Assembly (NCBI GenBank): GCA_023014485.1
Contig: JAJOZX010012024.1
Span: forward strand, 49,153 to 113,152
From: Bathynomus jamesi
Taxonomy: Eukaryota > Arthropoda > Malacostraca > Isopoda > Cirolanidae
Direction: 5' to 3'
Length of the DNA: 64,000 nucleotides
This document shows, one piece after another, positions 43,559 to 53,524 of the stretch. The first letter of the stretch is position 1. Each line of letters opens with the position of its first letter. A program made the translations under genes and the position numbers. The notes under the pieces were generated by a model that ran no database searches, was not told the DNA's origin, and saw nothing but the letters and a program-made list of their open reading frames with translations.

Positions 43559-44427
43559 TAGAGGGCCTATGTTATCTTTTACCGGCTTACGATTATTTAC
43601 GTATTCAAAAAACTTTTTGGGATTATGTTTACTATCCGCAGCTATAACTATCTCTAAATTACGCTTGGCATTCCTAACTGATCTTTTAACCTGACGCCTA
43701 AGCTCGATATATCTATTAAAGTTAGCTGCTGCGCCATTGCGCTTACTAAGTCTATATGCTCTATTATAAACTCCTATTTCCCTACTTCACCACTTCGGCC
43801 TACCACGATTTCTAACGCGCTTGGGCCTACGAGGAATAAACTCCCTTTCAATATTCCTAAAACTTTCTTTAAACGCCGCCCAACGCAAATTTGTGTCATT
43901 ACCCATAAATAAGTTATTCCATCTAAAATAGTCTCTCTATTAAATGCAACGATATCGTCCACATCGGGGACATTATTTAAGTCTTCTACGGTAAAAACTG
44001 TCGCAAAAAAGTTATTAAAAATACCCGCCATCGCCTGAGTGTCAGAAGCCAAAGCGCCATTTACATCCACTAGAGGGCCTATGTTATCTTTTACCGGCTT
44101 ACGATTATTTACGTATTCAAAAAACTTTTTGGGATTATGTTTACTATCCACAGCTATAACTATCTCTAAATTACGCTTGGCATTCCTAACTGATCTTTTA
44201 ACCTGACGCCTAAGCTTGATATATCTATTAAAGTTAGCTGCTGTGCCATTGCGCTTACTAAGTCTATATGCTCTATTATAAACTCTCCTATTTCCCTACT
44301 CCACCACTTCGGCCTACCACGATTTCTAACGCACTTGGGCCTACGAGGAATAAACTCCCTTTCAATATTCCTAAAACTTTCTTTAAACGCCGCCCAACGC
44401 AAATTTGTGTCATTACCCATAAATAAG
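43404..44427 (-). repeat. 512-bp tandem duplication inside LINE L3
   Basis: The block starting gttatttcatctaaaatag at 43402 recurs from 43914 with an offset of 512 bp, and each block ends acccataaataagttat. All three breakpoints (about 43402, 43914, 44426) read GTTAT, so the duplication probably arose by replication slippage or microhomology repair. It duplicates the RT start (VNGALASDAQAMAGIFNNFF occurs in both) and shifts the frame. Confidence 0.92.
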
Positions 44428-44429
44428 TT

Positions 44430-45279
44430 ATCCCAGTCCACTACTCTCACCCTATCCGCAAAACTATCAAAATTAGCCCTACGAAAATCAGGGACTTCCA
44501 CTACGTTACTATCCTGAGTGTTTTCTATCAATAACTTAAACCTAAGAATTTGATGATTGCTACATCCTAAACTCTCGTCTACTTCTAAACCTTCGACTAT
44601 ATTCTCGCCGTTCATCATCACTAAATCTAAGATATTATCACTGCGCGTTGGTGCGGTAACTATGTCATAAAAAGTTATCGTCCATAAACTCAACCAGTCT
44701 CAAACCCTCTTCATTACCCGTAAAATTCTCGTAATTAACATTAGGGCAGTTAAAGTCTCCAACAATTATACTATTCTGATTGTCAATAAAATTACCAAGA
44801 AGTGAGTAAAATCTAGTATCTATATCGAGGGGTTGAACGGGAGGTCTATAAACAACAACAAAATTAAAACTAATACTACGCGCCCTAACTTCAACACAGA
44901 TTGCATTATTTGCTGTCGGAAAATCTAACTTAACCTCGATAGCCCTAAGGGAATTACGAATGTACAGCAAAATGCCTCCTCCAAATCTATGTAACCTATC
45001 ATTAGTAAAGAGTTTAAAACCCGGTATATCAAGTTCCCCGAACAAGTCCCGAGTCACGGTATTTAACCAAGTTTCAGTGATAGCAACTATATCATAATTG
45101 CCGGAATAAATTACCACCTTAAATTCATTTAATTTATTTCTAATACTACGCGCGTTGCAATAAAAGATGTTTAAGTTATTTTTTACCGTGGGCCCGCGTT
45201 TTAAACTATTTATCACATCGGGCCCGTGTTTCCTGGACCCACAATTTAAAGAAGGCTTCGACCTATACAGCTTTCGCAC
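44430..45279 (-). pseudogene. LINE AP endonuclease domain, copy L3
   Basis: The minus-strand frame has the AP-endonuclease blocks NIFYCNARSIRNKLNEF, YDIVAITETWLNT, FGGGILLYIRNSLRAIEV, NFVVVYRPP and SIIVGDFNCPNVNYENF. The second frame gives LGCSNHQILRFKL (the SDH-type block, here SNH). A break occurs near 44670-44690. The endonuclease nicks target DNA so that the RT can prime. Confidence 0.85.
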
Positions 45280-45299
45280 GTTTTCGTCTATTAACCTAC

Positions 45300-45445
45300 C
45301 TACCTAGCCTAGCATTACCTATCTCATTAAAATGCACCCCATCTTTTATATAAAGGCTAGGATCATTAAATTTGGACCACAGCTTTACGAAGGGTACACT
45401 TTCCTCAGCACAAATCTCTTCTAATTTGTTATTCAAAATATTGTT
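45300..45445 (-). pseudogene. LINE ORF1 end (SGNH esterase-like tail), copy L3
   Basis: The minus-strand frame reads LEEICAEESVPFVKLWSKFN and YIKDGVHFNEIGNARLG. DGVH-N resembles block V (DxxH) of SGNH/GDSL hydrolases, an esterase-like domain known in ORF1 of CR1-type LINEs. Only this tail remains; the 5' truncation removes the rest. Confidence 0.65.
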
Positions 45446-45604
45446 TTGGAAAGAGTCCAGGTTGAGTTAGTAAACACTCCAGAAGTAGCTGGAAGTGAAA
45501 GGAGAATATATAGAGCACATCTTATAACATTACTTGTAGCACTTGTCTTTTTGTAATAAAAGTTTCCTATCCTTCCTATGTTTCTGAACTTTTGACTCAT
45601 CCTG
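45446..45604 (+). pseudogene. Mariner remnant, right piece with terminal repeat
   Basis: The plus strand reads VLERVQVELVNTPEVAGSER, which may be the transposase C-terminus. It then runs into the right terminal inverted repeat ending TTTTGACTCATCCTG at 45604, followed by TA. It belongs to the element starting at 5981. Confidence 0.6.
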
Positions 45605-45606
45605 TA

Positions 45607-46999
45607 GATTGTTTAGCATTATTTGTAACTAATTACTGTATTTAACTCAAGATTTGCTTGTTGTGCATGCTTGGTTTTCTGTTGCTTAGAGGCTACATAA
45701 ATTATGTGGATTGTTTTTCATGATTATTAATGTCATTTATTTATTTATTTTGTATTTGAGAGGCTCCAGAGCACAACCTGCCAAGCACCAGTGGGACCAG
45801 AATTGAGTTATTTATACCACTGTATTCCCCCACCCTTCTCCTATCCCATGGGTGAGTCGAGGAACAGATTGTGGACTTGTACATATGGTCAAAATCAATC
45901 AGATATCATTATTGATTCAAAAGTTGTGGCATTTTGCAAGTTGACAAACTTTAACTGCATTTTTCTCCATTTTTTAAAATTTTAAATCCTTCACAAATAC
46001 CAACAAAGTTACTGATAAACCTTCATATATACAGAGCACTTTTTCCCTGGCTAGTAGCCTTAGGATTCTGTAGGATTCTGAAGTTCACTGGATCTGCAGC
46101 ATAGTCTGTCTCATACTTGGCATGCATTTTTATGTAGTGTTTGTGTTGCAAGTGCCCCCCCACCCCACCCACCCACCCCAAATTTGAAAATATTTGAACT
46201 TTGATTGTTCTATCCCATTTTTATTTGTGTACATTTGAATACTGTAGCATTAAGCAGTACACAGTCTTCAGTGAAATTTTTCTTGTGACCTGCCCAATGA
46301 GCATCATTGTCATTATAACTGACACCTTAAAACTCCAGATACATGTATACAATTTTGCAATTCAGGTATAAATTTTTCTTGTACACTTTCACATATTTAC
46401 AAATATTATATTTTAAATATTACTTGAAAGTATGAGCTTTCAGAATTTTAAAAGTTTGGGTGTCAGATTTTACAAATTCTGAATGCTGCTTTTCATTCCT
46501 TTTGAGATAACTAAGTTTTTTATTTCATGTTTGAAAATTAAAATAATAATTAAAACCTCAGCCATGACTATTGGCTTTAAAGAGTAAACTATTGACTTAT
46601 GTAGGTTAGGTTTATTGGTTATAACATGAAATAGCCTCTTTTTCTGTCTTAATGTTGTAAATCCCATTTTTATAATAGATTTGGTGCTGTTAGCTTTGCA
46701 CAGAACTTTGTCTTCAGGTGTTAAAACCCTTCCTAAATTAGTTGAGGTATACAGTACTTCTTTGAAAGAAACAATAAAAGCAAAATAAGAGCTTTCTAAT
46801 TTGGAAATTTTGTTCTTGGTAAAATCTATCATGATTTTATCAGTATAGGCCAAAGCCCCAAGGATTACAACAACATTCACTCTATATAGGCAGTGTTTTA
46901 TTATTTTCAGGAGAATATTTCATGTCCATCAGTGTAATGAACTGTTGACTAAAGAGAGACTCTTGTTAATGAAATTTTTTCAATCACTCAATTGATGTC
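45607..46999. other. No gene recognised, upstream region of the zinc-finger gene
   Basis: AT-rich single-copy-looking sequence without a supported ORF. It contains a C-rich run (about 46157-46180, ccccacccacccacc). A promoter and 5' untranslated exon of the zinc-finger gene could lie here, but I cannot place them. Confidence 0.5.
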
Positions 47000-47160
47000 A
47001 TGAGTTTCAAACTGAAAAAAGATGAAAGCGAGTGTGATCTGAGAGAAATTTATTGGAACATTAAAGATGAAGTTGATATTAAGAAGAAGTTGATTCCTAT
47101 GAAGCAAATTATTGCAAAGCAGATACAGTTTGCCATGGAAATATCTGTGATGAATGGGAG
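47000..47160 (+). CDS. Zinc-finger gene, candidate coding exon 1 (with a frameshift)
   Basis: An ATG at 47000 opens MSFKLKKDESECDLREIYWN, followed by IKDEVDIKK. In the frame one base back from about 47086 the reading goes on as EVDSYEANYCKADTVCHGNI and CDEWE, ending GAG then the donor GTAAGA at 47161. The acidic DEVDIK style fits the N-termini of arthropod zinc-finger proteins. The second frame ends in phase 0, as needed for the next exons. So a single-base deletion in the AAGAAGAAG run, or a sequence error, separates start and end. If real, it would stop the protein or force a downstream start. Confidence 0.55.
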
Positions 47161-47195
47161 GTAAGAAATAGTTATTAAAAATTGGTTTTCTTATA

Positions 47196-48865
47196 CAGTA
47201 ATCTCTTGTTTTACAGGGTTTTGTTAAACCTGGTTTTGCATATATGCAGGGAAGCCACGCCATACATAAAATGCAAAATTTAACTGATAAATATATCTTG
47301 CCCCTGGTCAAAAATAAGTATGGAGACATTCTGTCCAGCAATAATTACAGGCCTATTGTTGTCACTTTATGCTTCTCGAAACTATTAGGAAAGCTCTTGT
47401 TACTCTGATTGAATGATTTCCTATGGACATCTCCTAATCAGTTTGGTTTTAAAAGGTCCCACTCAACTGACCTGTGTATCTATGTACCGTACTTAAATAA
47501 ACAATATCTAAATACATTGACATTAATTCAACTATTTATAGCTGTTTCCTAGATATAAGTAAGGCATATGATAGGGTGAACCACAATATTTTATTTGAAA
47601 AACTAGAAGACAGGAAGGTTCCCATGTACATATTAAATTTATTGAAATTTTGGTATTCCCACCAATCTTTTACCGTTAGGTGGGGCAGTGTACTATCCAA
47701 ATGTTTTGGCTCCTCTTGTAGGGTGAGACAAGTCTCCTTGCTCTCCCCTATGCTATTTAATGTATATTGACAGATCAATTGCTTCACATAATGAGGCAAC
47801 AGTGGGATGTTGTATAGATAACACAAATAAATAACTTAGTTTATGCGATGATATGGTGTTAATAAGTCCCTCTGTTAAAGGTCTGGATGGCTACTGTCTG
47901 CGAAGTATTCGCAGAAACATTCTTTTTAATGTTACAAAAACTAAGGTTATGCAATTTCATCCTAAAAGCTGTAAGCAGCCAGCTGATATTAGGTTTAAAA
48001 TGAAAGGTGAAGTAATTGAGGAAGTACAAGAGTTAAGTATTTGGGTCAAACTATTACCAGCTCCTTGAGTGATGACTCAGATATAATCTCGAAGCCTTTG
48101 CTAAAGCGAATATGACTATAGGAACTTTCAATTTTTACAAGTGCAGCTAAAGACACTTTCTACTTTCTGCAGTAATATATGGATAGCAACTGTGGGTGAA
48201 TTATAAAGAGGGTTCTGGCAGAACCCTAAATTTGTTGTACAACAGGTCTTTTAGACTTACATAAATTACCCCCGAGATGCTCGGCTTCGCAAATGTTTGC
48301 TACCGCAATGTCCCGAGCTTCCGGAGGTAACAAGACATGTGCTCAGTACAGTCTGATGATGAACCCATTATCAAAGCTATCCATAAGTCTTGCCATTTGT
48401 CCTCTAAGCTATGGAATTCTTGGTATGAAAATGTGTCTGTAGCTCCACTTAACTTCAACATTACTGTATATTTCTAATCAACTGTATATATGTATTTCTA
48501 CCATTAGTATGTGAACTGTCAGTGTATTAATAATATTGTCATATGGACTATAGTCTGCCAATAAACCTTTTCATTTTCATTGCGTGCCAGTTCATCATTA
48601 TTATTTTTGGTCAGTAAAATTTTATTTCTTTTATTATATTACATGTTGTATTATATATTATTATTATATTATATATTATTTACTAACTGTATTTATAGCT
48701 TAATACTTATTAATAAGGTTAAATCAGGCTATATATCAGCCCAGTAACTTATAAACGGATGTATTGGGGTAAATTGAATGTAAAATATTGTCTCTCGTAT
48801 ATATGGGTTTTTGTTATACGTGGGTTGCGCAAGCATGAACTCCCATGTAAAACAAGGAATTACTG
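47196..48865. mobile_element. Tigger/pogo-like element in intron 1, with a LINE inside
   Basis: The ends are CAGTAATCTCTTGTTTTACA and the inverted form CAGTAATTCCTTGTTTTACA. TA flanks both sides (47194-47195 and 48866-48867). The interior is mainly the LINE fragment at about 47298-48584. The outer parts have no transposase, so this was a MITE before the LINE entered. It lies 35 bp after the exon 1 donor. Confidence 0.88.
47298..48584 (+). pseudogene. Non-LTR retrotransposon RT fragment (another family)
   Basis: The plus strand shows LVKNKYGDILSSNNYRPIVV, DISKAYDRVNHNILFEKLED, VRQVSLLSPMLFNVY and CDDMVLISPSVKGLDGY (YADD-like box with Cys for Tyr-Ala), then KTKVMQFHPKSCKQPADIRF. Stops and frame changes are frequent (47400, 47770, 48068). 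Its motifs differ from the CR1-like LINEs above. The 3' end is around 48584. Confidence 0.75.
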
Positions 48866-49118
48866 TATAGTGTGAGTGAGTTTGCCACTCAGGCCACAAG
48901 GAAAATAAAGTATGACCATTTTGAAGTTCATTTGATTCTTTTGATGAAGAGAGATTTTTAGTAAGGTTGTATTTTATTTATTAATACATTTATAAAGCAT
49001 TAAATTGATGAACTCATTTTTAAAGCATCAATAGATTATAAGGCAGTTTTATTAAATGTAGGAATAAATTGATATAGGAAATATGTATTGAATGTGATGA
49101 AAAGGAAACCATATTCAG

Positions 49119-49202
49119 TGTGATTGGATCAAAGATGAATGGATGATAGTTCTTTCTGGTAGAGAAGAAACAGATTTCACTGATAATGAACTCAATGTTA
49201 GG
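49119..49202 (+). CDS. Zinc-finger gene, candidate exon 2
   Basis: An 84-nt open segment follows the acceptor ACCATATTCAG and precedes the donor GGTAAAT (GT at 49203). It translates to CDWIKDEWMIVLSGREETDF and TDNELNVR and is in phase 0 at both ends, matching exon 1 (its 3' frame) and exon 3. The acceptor's pyrimidine tract is poor, and there is no homologue here to check against. Acidic composition fits the linker exons of this gene type. Confidence 0.45.
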
Positions 49203-49273
49203 GTAAATGTGTGTTGTTTTGCTTGAGTACACCTTTGCTAAAGTAAGCCATTATAATACTTATCTGTCTAGTT

Positions 49274-49647
49274 CAGTGGTTTCCAACCAGTGTGTTGTGA
49301 CACTTAAGTGTGTCACTGATTTTCCCAGGTGTGTCATGAAATTATACAGGTTTTGAAGTTGTTTAGGTTTTCATGTATTTTTAATTACTGTACCATTTGT
49401 GTAAGCAGAACCTAGTAATTATCACATATTTCTCCAAATATAAACAAAATATAGTTATCATCACTCAAGTATCTTATTAAATAAATGTTTTCTTTGCAAT
49501 GCTAGTTTTTTACTCTTGCTTAATTATTTCTTTGATTGTCACTATATTTTTAACTTCTCTATAAATAAATTTTAAAAATAAATGGTGTGTCGGATCCTTT
49601 TGATACATCAAAAGTGTGTATGCCATCATAAAAGTTGGAAATCACTG
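49274..49647. mobile_element. 374-bp hAT MITE in intron 2
   Basis: The ends are CAGTGGTTTCCAACCAGTG and the inverted CAGTGATTTCCAACTTTT. GTCTAGTT flanks both sides (49266-49273 and 49648-49655), a perfect 8-bp duplication. No ORF. Confidence 0.95.
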
Positions 49648-49655
49648 GTCTAGTT

Positions 49656-50010
49656 CTTGTAGTTATTCTCCACCACAGTAGTGAGGGGCACTGTGTATTA
49701 TTGTCTAGCTTTGTGTGAAAAAGTTGGTAGAAGTTGTGTATGAAATCTATTTAATCATTATTTTGCAGTATCCCTTTTTCACAATAGGCTAGCATGAAAA
49801 GGTAGATAGTGTGCAGTTTATACTCAGAAATACCTCAAAAGTTGTATAAAAGCTTTATAAAATGAGGTTTCACATTTACAGTGCATGCTACATTAATAAG
49901 ATGTCACTACCACATAAGAAACAGAAATTATATGGTTTGCATATATTTTGATTTTTAACAACTTACTAAAGTCTTATATCTTGAAGATTCTTTAAATTTG
50001 AAAAGCAAAG
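49656..50010. other. Intron sequence, no feature recognised
   Basis: AT-rich sequence between two MITEs. No supported feature. Confidence 0.5.
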
Positions 50011-50012
50011 TA

Positions 50013-51100
50013 CAGTCCTCCCCCAATTTATGAATGAGTTATGTTCCTAAAACCTGTTCATAAAACCCTATTTTCCCATTGACCCTTATAAAAGTTAAGT
50101 TCCTACGAACAAAAATCATTTCCCCAGAATGGTGTCCAGAAAATTCAGTCTTGGAAAATTCAATCTCAGAAAATTTGGTTAGGTTAGGTAAAAAAATTGC
50201 CCTGAACTAATAATGCCCTTGAAGCATTTCATGTACTGAAATCATCAGTTAGAAGCAGACTAAAATTTCACATTTGCAATGAGGAGACAAGCCAAGTAAA
50301 AAGAAAAAATATGAAACACTTGACTGCACATGAAATACTTGCAAAAGGATGTTGAAAGTGATAAAATTGCCTTCTTAAAATTTGTTGCTCATAGCTTAAT
50401 TTCATTTTAACTTTTCTTTTTGAGTCTTAAGACCAAATTTTCTTTCATGTTTTACCCATTATTTAGGGTATCTTTTTTAGTTTTAAGATTTAAACAACAA
50501 AACAATTCCTTTAATAAATCTTTTCAAATTCTTGTTTATGTTTTTATTATACTTGGCAAATGTGATTTAAATATTTTTTGCTATCTGAGCTCATAGATTT
50601 ACTTCATTTTCCAAGACCAAATTTTCCTAGCACCCCCAAGAACATCTTATAATGCTACAAAACATGTTTTTGCCCACAGTATTTGCTGTAAGCAATGTTT
50701 TTAGATCTCTACAATAATAAATATATATGAATAATAAATGCAGTTAAGTAAAATTGTAATGATTAATGTTGTTTCCAACCATTAATGACAGAGACCATTC
50801 ACACCAGTAAAGACAAAATATTTTGTCTTTATTGTAGTGAATATGGTTCAGTAATGAAGGTCTTAAATACATTTAAAACATTTTATATGGTTTAATTTTA
50901 TTTTTTAGTAATATTTACTACTACCAAAAATATTGCAGTCACTTCAGACATTGCTGACTACGAAAAAATTCTGAATTTAACAAACAATTTTGTTTGTAAC
51001 TTTGAATTTTTTTTTCGTAAATCAAGCCTTTGGACAAAATTGTTTTGTTTGTAACTTCAAAAATTTGTACAGCGAGTGTTTGTAAATCAGGGGAGGAGTG
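50013..51100. mobile_element. Tigger/pogo-like non-autonomous element
   Basis: The ends are CAGTCCTCCCCCAATTTATG and the inverted CACTCCTCCCCTGATTTACA. TA flanks both sides (50011-50012 and 51101-51102). No transposase is visible in its 1088 bp. TA target and CAG-type ends with a C-rich block fit the Tigger/pogo group. Confidence 0.8.
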
Positions 51101-51102
51101 TA

Positions 51103-51555
51103 TTGATATTATATGATGACAAATTGAATTTTGTTTTACCTTTCAGTCATAAATTTAATTTTGAAATAATTTCTTAGAACTTTCTATTTGCTTGTATTTG
51201 AGCCCACTATGAAAATTAAATAGGTTAGAATGGTTTTCTTACAAAGTTGACTTAGTTAGGAATGTTACATGAAGTGATACCTCTGATAACCGTATAAATT
51301 TACAATAATTGGTTTAATTTTAAGTTGGGAGTAGAGCAAAATCCCATTATACCAAAAAGAGTGGACCAAGCACTTTTAGATTAATAATTTTTCAGGGGAA
51401 TGAAAAAATGGCAATTGTAATGTACATAATAAAAAGAATTGCTGCTGAATCTATGAAAATAATATTTACTTTAATAAATATACTATAACACCAAAAACAC
51501 CACAAACACTGCCAAAATAGCACAGTCTCATCCGCATTGAATACAGTATTTGTTT
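51103..51555. other. Intron sequence, no feature recognised
   Basis: AT-rich. The part after 51325 may belong to the transposon fragment that follows, but I could not find terminal repeats. Confidence 0.4.
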
Positions 51556-51559
51556 TGCA

Positions 51560-51757
51560 TTAAGGTTGGTTACATTCCTGAATTAGTTTTTCAAAAATGT
51601 CATCGTACTTGGTAACACTTTGAGTCAGCAGAACCCTTCTCCTGCAATGGCAAGCTTGTGAATCATGTCTATCCTTAAACTGATTAAGCCACCCAACAGG
51701 GAATTCATAGGGTTCATCAATTTCCATAAGGTCATAAAACTGCTTGGCTTTCTTCAT
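51560..51757 (-). pseudogene. Tigger/CENP-B-type DNA-binding domain fragment
   Basis: The minus-strand frame reads KKAKQFYDLMEIDEPYEF and VGWLNQFKDRH. This is the second helix-turn-helix of CENP-B/Tigger/jerky-type transposases (KAK-F, GWL--FK-RH). It ends at 51560 without the DDE domain. It is a remnant of a pogo-superfamily element whose boundaries I cannot define. Confidence 0.75.
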
Positions 51758-52041
51758 AATAAGCAGTCCAGAAAGTGGTTTACCCTCACTGTGCTACAGT
51801 TTGAACAAGACATAACTAGCTTTCAAAAGTTGGGGGGACAACTATAATGATAAAAATCCTGGATGAATTTCTGTGCTGCTATCCTGTAGGTAATGTTAAA
51901 TTGGTCTTCCAAGGCATATTTTTGGTAGAATATAACAATGATATCTAAATACCAGTCCTTTCAAATCTGATAAAGCTCTGATCCATCAGTATTAGAATGT
52001 TTGCAACCAAAATGATGCTCTTAAAATATTATGATTTAGAG

Positions 52042-52351
52042 CAGGGGTTCCCAAACTTTTACCACCAAGGACCCCTAAATATTAATTTCGTACGAACATA
52101 GACCCCCCACAAAAAAAAATTATGAATTCAGTTACAAACTATAGTATATTTCATAAACATAGATAGCTTTTAAATTAATGTAAAATTAAACATTCTATGC
52201 TCATTAAACCAGTTTAATAAACACTTACCGAATGTCTAGTGTGAAATGGAAATTTATTTTAATATAGTTAATGTTACTATTTTTCCAAAAGCTTAGAGAC
52301 CCCCTGGAAGCTTCCTACAGGGGTCTGTACAGACCACTTTGGGAATCCCTG
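52042..52351. mobile_element. 310-bp hAT MITE
   Basis: The ends are CAGGGGTTCCCAAACTTTTA and the inverted CAGGGATTCCCAAAGTGG. ATTTAGAG flanks both sides (52034-52041 and 52352-52359), a perfect 8-bp duplication with T at position 2 and A at 7. No ORF. Confidence 0.95.
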
Positions 52352-52432
52352 ATTTAGAGAATGATCTATATTTATGATAGTAATAGGAAAATCAAAGAAG
52401 CATTTTCACAACTACCTTATGTATATCAAGTA

Positions 52433-53522
52433 CAGGTAGCCCTCGATTTACGCCGGGGTTAGGTTCTTGGGGGGACAGGTGCAAATGGAATTGGCGCAAA
52501 TGGAACCCTTTATACAATGGAGTCAATGGGAAATCATAGGGTTAGGTTCCGGGCACCAAAAATTTTACCCAACCTTTTCAATACTGGAGTATTTAAAGCT
52601 CAGAAATAAACTTTTTTAATTAAAAAAGTGTTTTATTTTTAACCTACATAAATATAATAAATAAAAAATAAATTAATACATAAAACAATTAAATTTTGCA
52701 CACTTACCTTCACATGTTTGGAGCCCACACGTGGTCTTATAAGCGCCACTGTCAGGCCCCTGCATTGATATTTTTTGACAGTGGCGTAATGCAGAAGTTT
52801 TAGTTGGCTTTTGAAGGCCCTGGTTGAGGATCTTCTGTTGAAGGCCCTGGTTGAGAAGGTTGCCTTTTTTTGAAGAAAGGATCAAGTGTTGATTACCTGG
52901 ATTTCTTCCTCCTTTCTTTAACAATTTCAAAATAAGGGGTCAGGCTTGATATGACACTCCTTTTAACTGTGGCACTCCTCTCCCAGTCGTGATCAATGTC
53001 ACAGAGCTCATTAGTGAGGGACTCAACACTTGCAAGAATCCATTGTAGATCACTGGTCTTCATAATTTTTAGAGGAGGGTCTTCTTCTTTCTCTTCCTCC
53101 TGCTGTTGGCTAAGTTCTGCAGCTAACTCTTCAAGGTCTTCATTTGAAAGAGAGTCTGTATGACTTTCCAAGAGTTCAGTTACATCTTCAACTGTAACTA
53201 CTTCTAACCCTGCCTCTTGTGCCAGCCTGCTGATGTCTTCTACAATATTCTGTTGTGGCTCGAATCCTCTGAAGTCATGCATGAAATCTGGGAAAAGTTT
53301 ACGCCACACTCCATTTAGGCAAATTGACAGTCACTTCTTGCCAGGCTGTGTTAATGTGATTGATTCCCTTTAAGACATCAAACGACTGCCAATATTCTTT
53401 GATGGTAATGTTGGACATGTCTAAAGCTTTTACCATTTCTCTAAATTGCAAAAATAAATATTCATGGCCTTGTGAATAGTGACCAGTGCTATTGCGAATC
53501 AGCGCAAAACGAGGGCTACCTG
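52433..53522 (-). mobile_element. Tigger element with only the transposase C-terminus
   Basis: The ends are CAGGTAGCCCTCGATTTACG and the inverted CAGGTAGCCCTCGTTTTGCG. TA flanks both sides (52431-52432 and 53523-53524). The 1090-bp element keeps only the last part of the transposase gene, so it is an internal deletion derivative. Confidence 0.93.
52673..53450 (-). pseudogene. Tigger-like transposase C-terminal region
   Basis: The minus-strand frames have ITIKEYWQSFDVLKGINHIN and TAWQEVTVNL. After a 1-nt shift near 53310 come WRKLFPDFMHDFRGFEPQ, AGLEVVTVEDVTELLESHTD and LSNEDLEELAAELSQQ, then the QSTLDPFFKK-type tail. This is the region after the DDE core in Tigger-derived proteins of the TIGD1 kind. 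The DNA-binding and catalytic domains are missing. Confidence 0.85.
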
Positions 53523-53524
53523 TA

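Larger units (their letters stand above)
41331..45445 (-). mobile_element. CR1-like LINE copy L3
   Basis: This minus-strand LINE has its 3' region (41331-41900), ORF2 (RT 41903-43558, broken continuation to 44427, endonuclease 44430-45279) and the last part of ORF1 (45300-45440). It is 5'-truncated inside ORF1 at about 45445, where mariner sequence resumes. A 512-bp tandem duplication (43404-44427) disrupts ORF2. L3 and L2 lie head to tail inside the mariner element. Confidence 0.85.
5981..45604 (+). mobile_element. Mariner-like element swollen by nested insertions
   Basis: The left end reads CAGGGTGAGTCAAAAGTCCG at 5981. The right end, read inward from 45604 on the minus strand, is CAGGATGAGTCAAAAGTTCA and also continues GAAACATA like the left end. 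TA flanks both sides (5979-5980 and 45605-45606). Mariner coding remnants lie just inside each end (6049-6152 and about 45451-45560). Everything between, from about 6153 to 45450, is later-inserted LINE, LTR and DNA transposon sequence. The original element was probably of ordinary mariner length. The alternative, two unrelated half-elements, is less likely because each end lacks its partner nearby and the TA flanks match. Confidence 0.75.

Noticed and set aside
46470..46880. Minus-strand ORF of 136 codons in the upstream region
   Set aside because: AT-rich, no domain, hydrophobic runs typical of random AT-rich frames.
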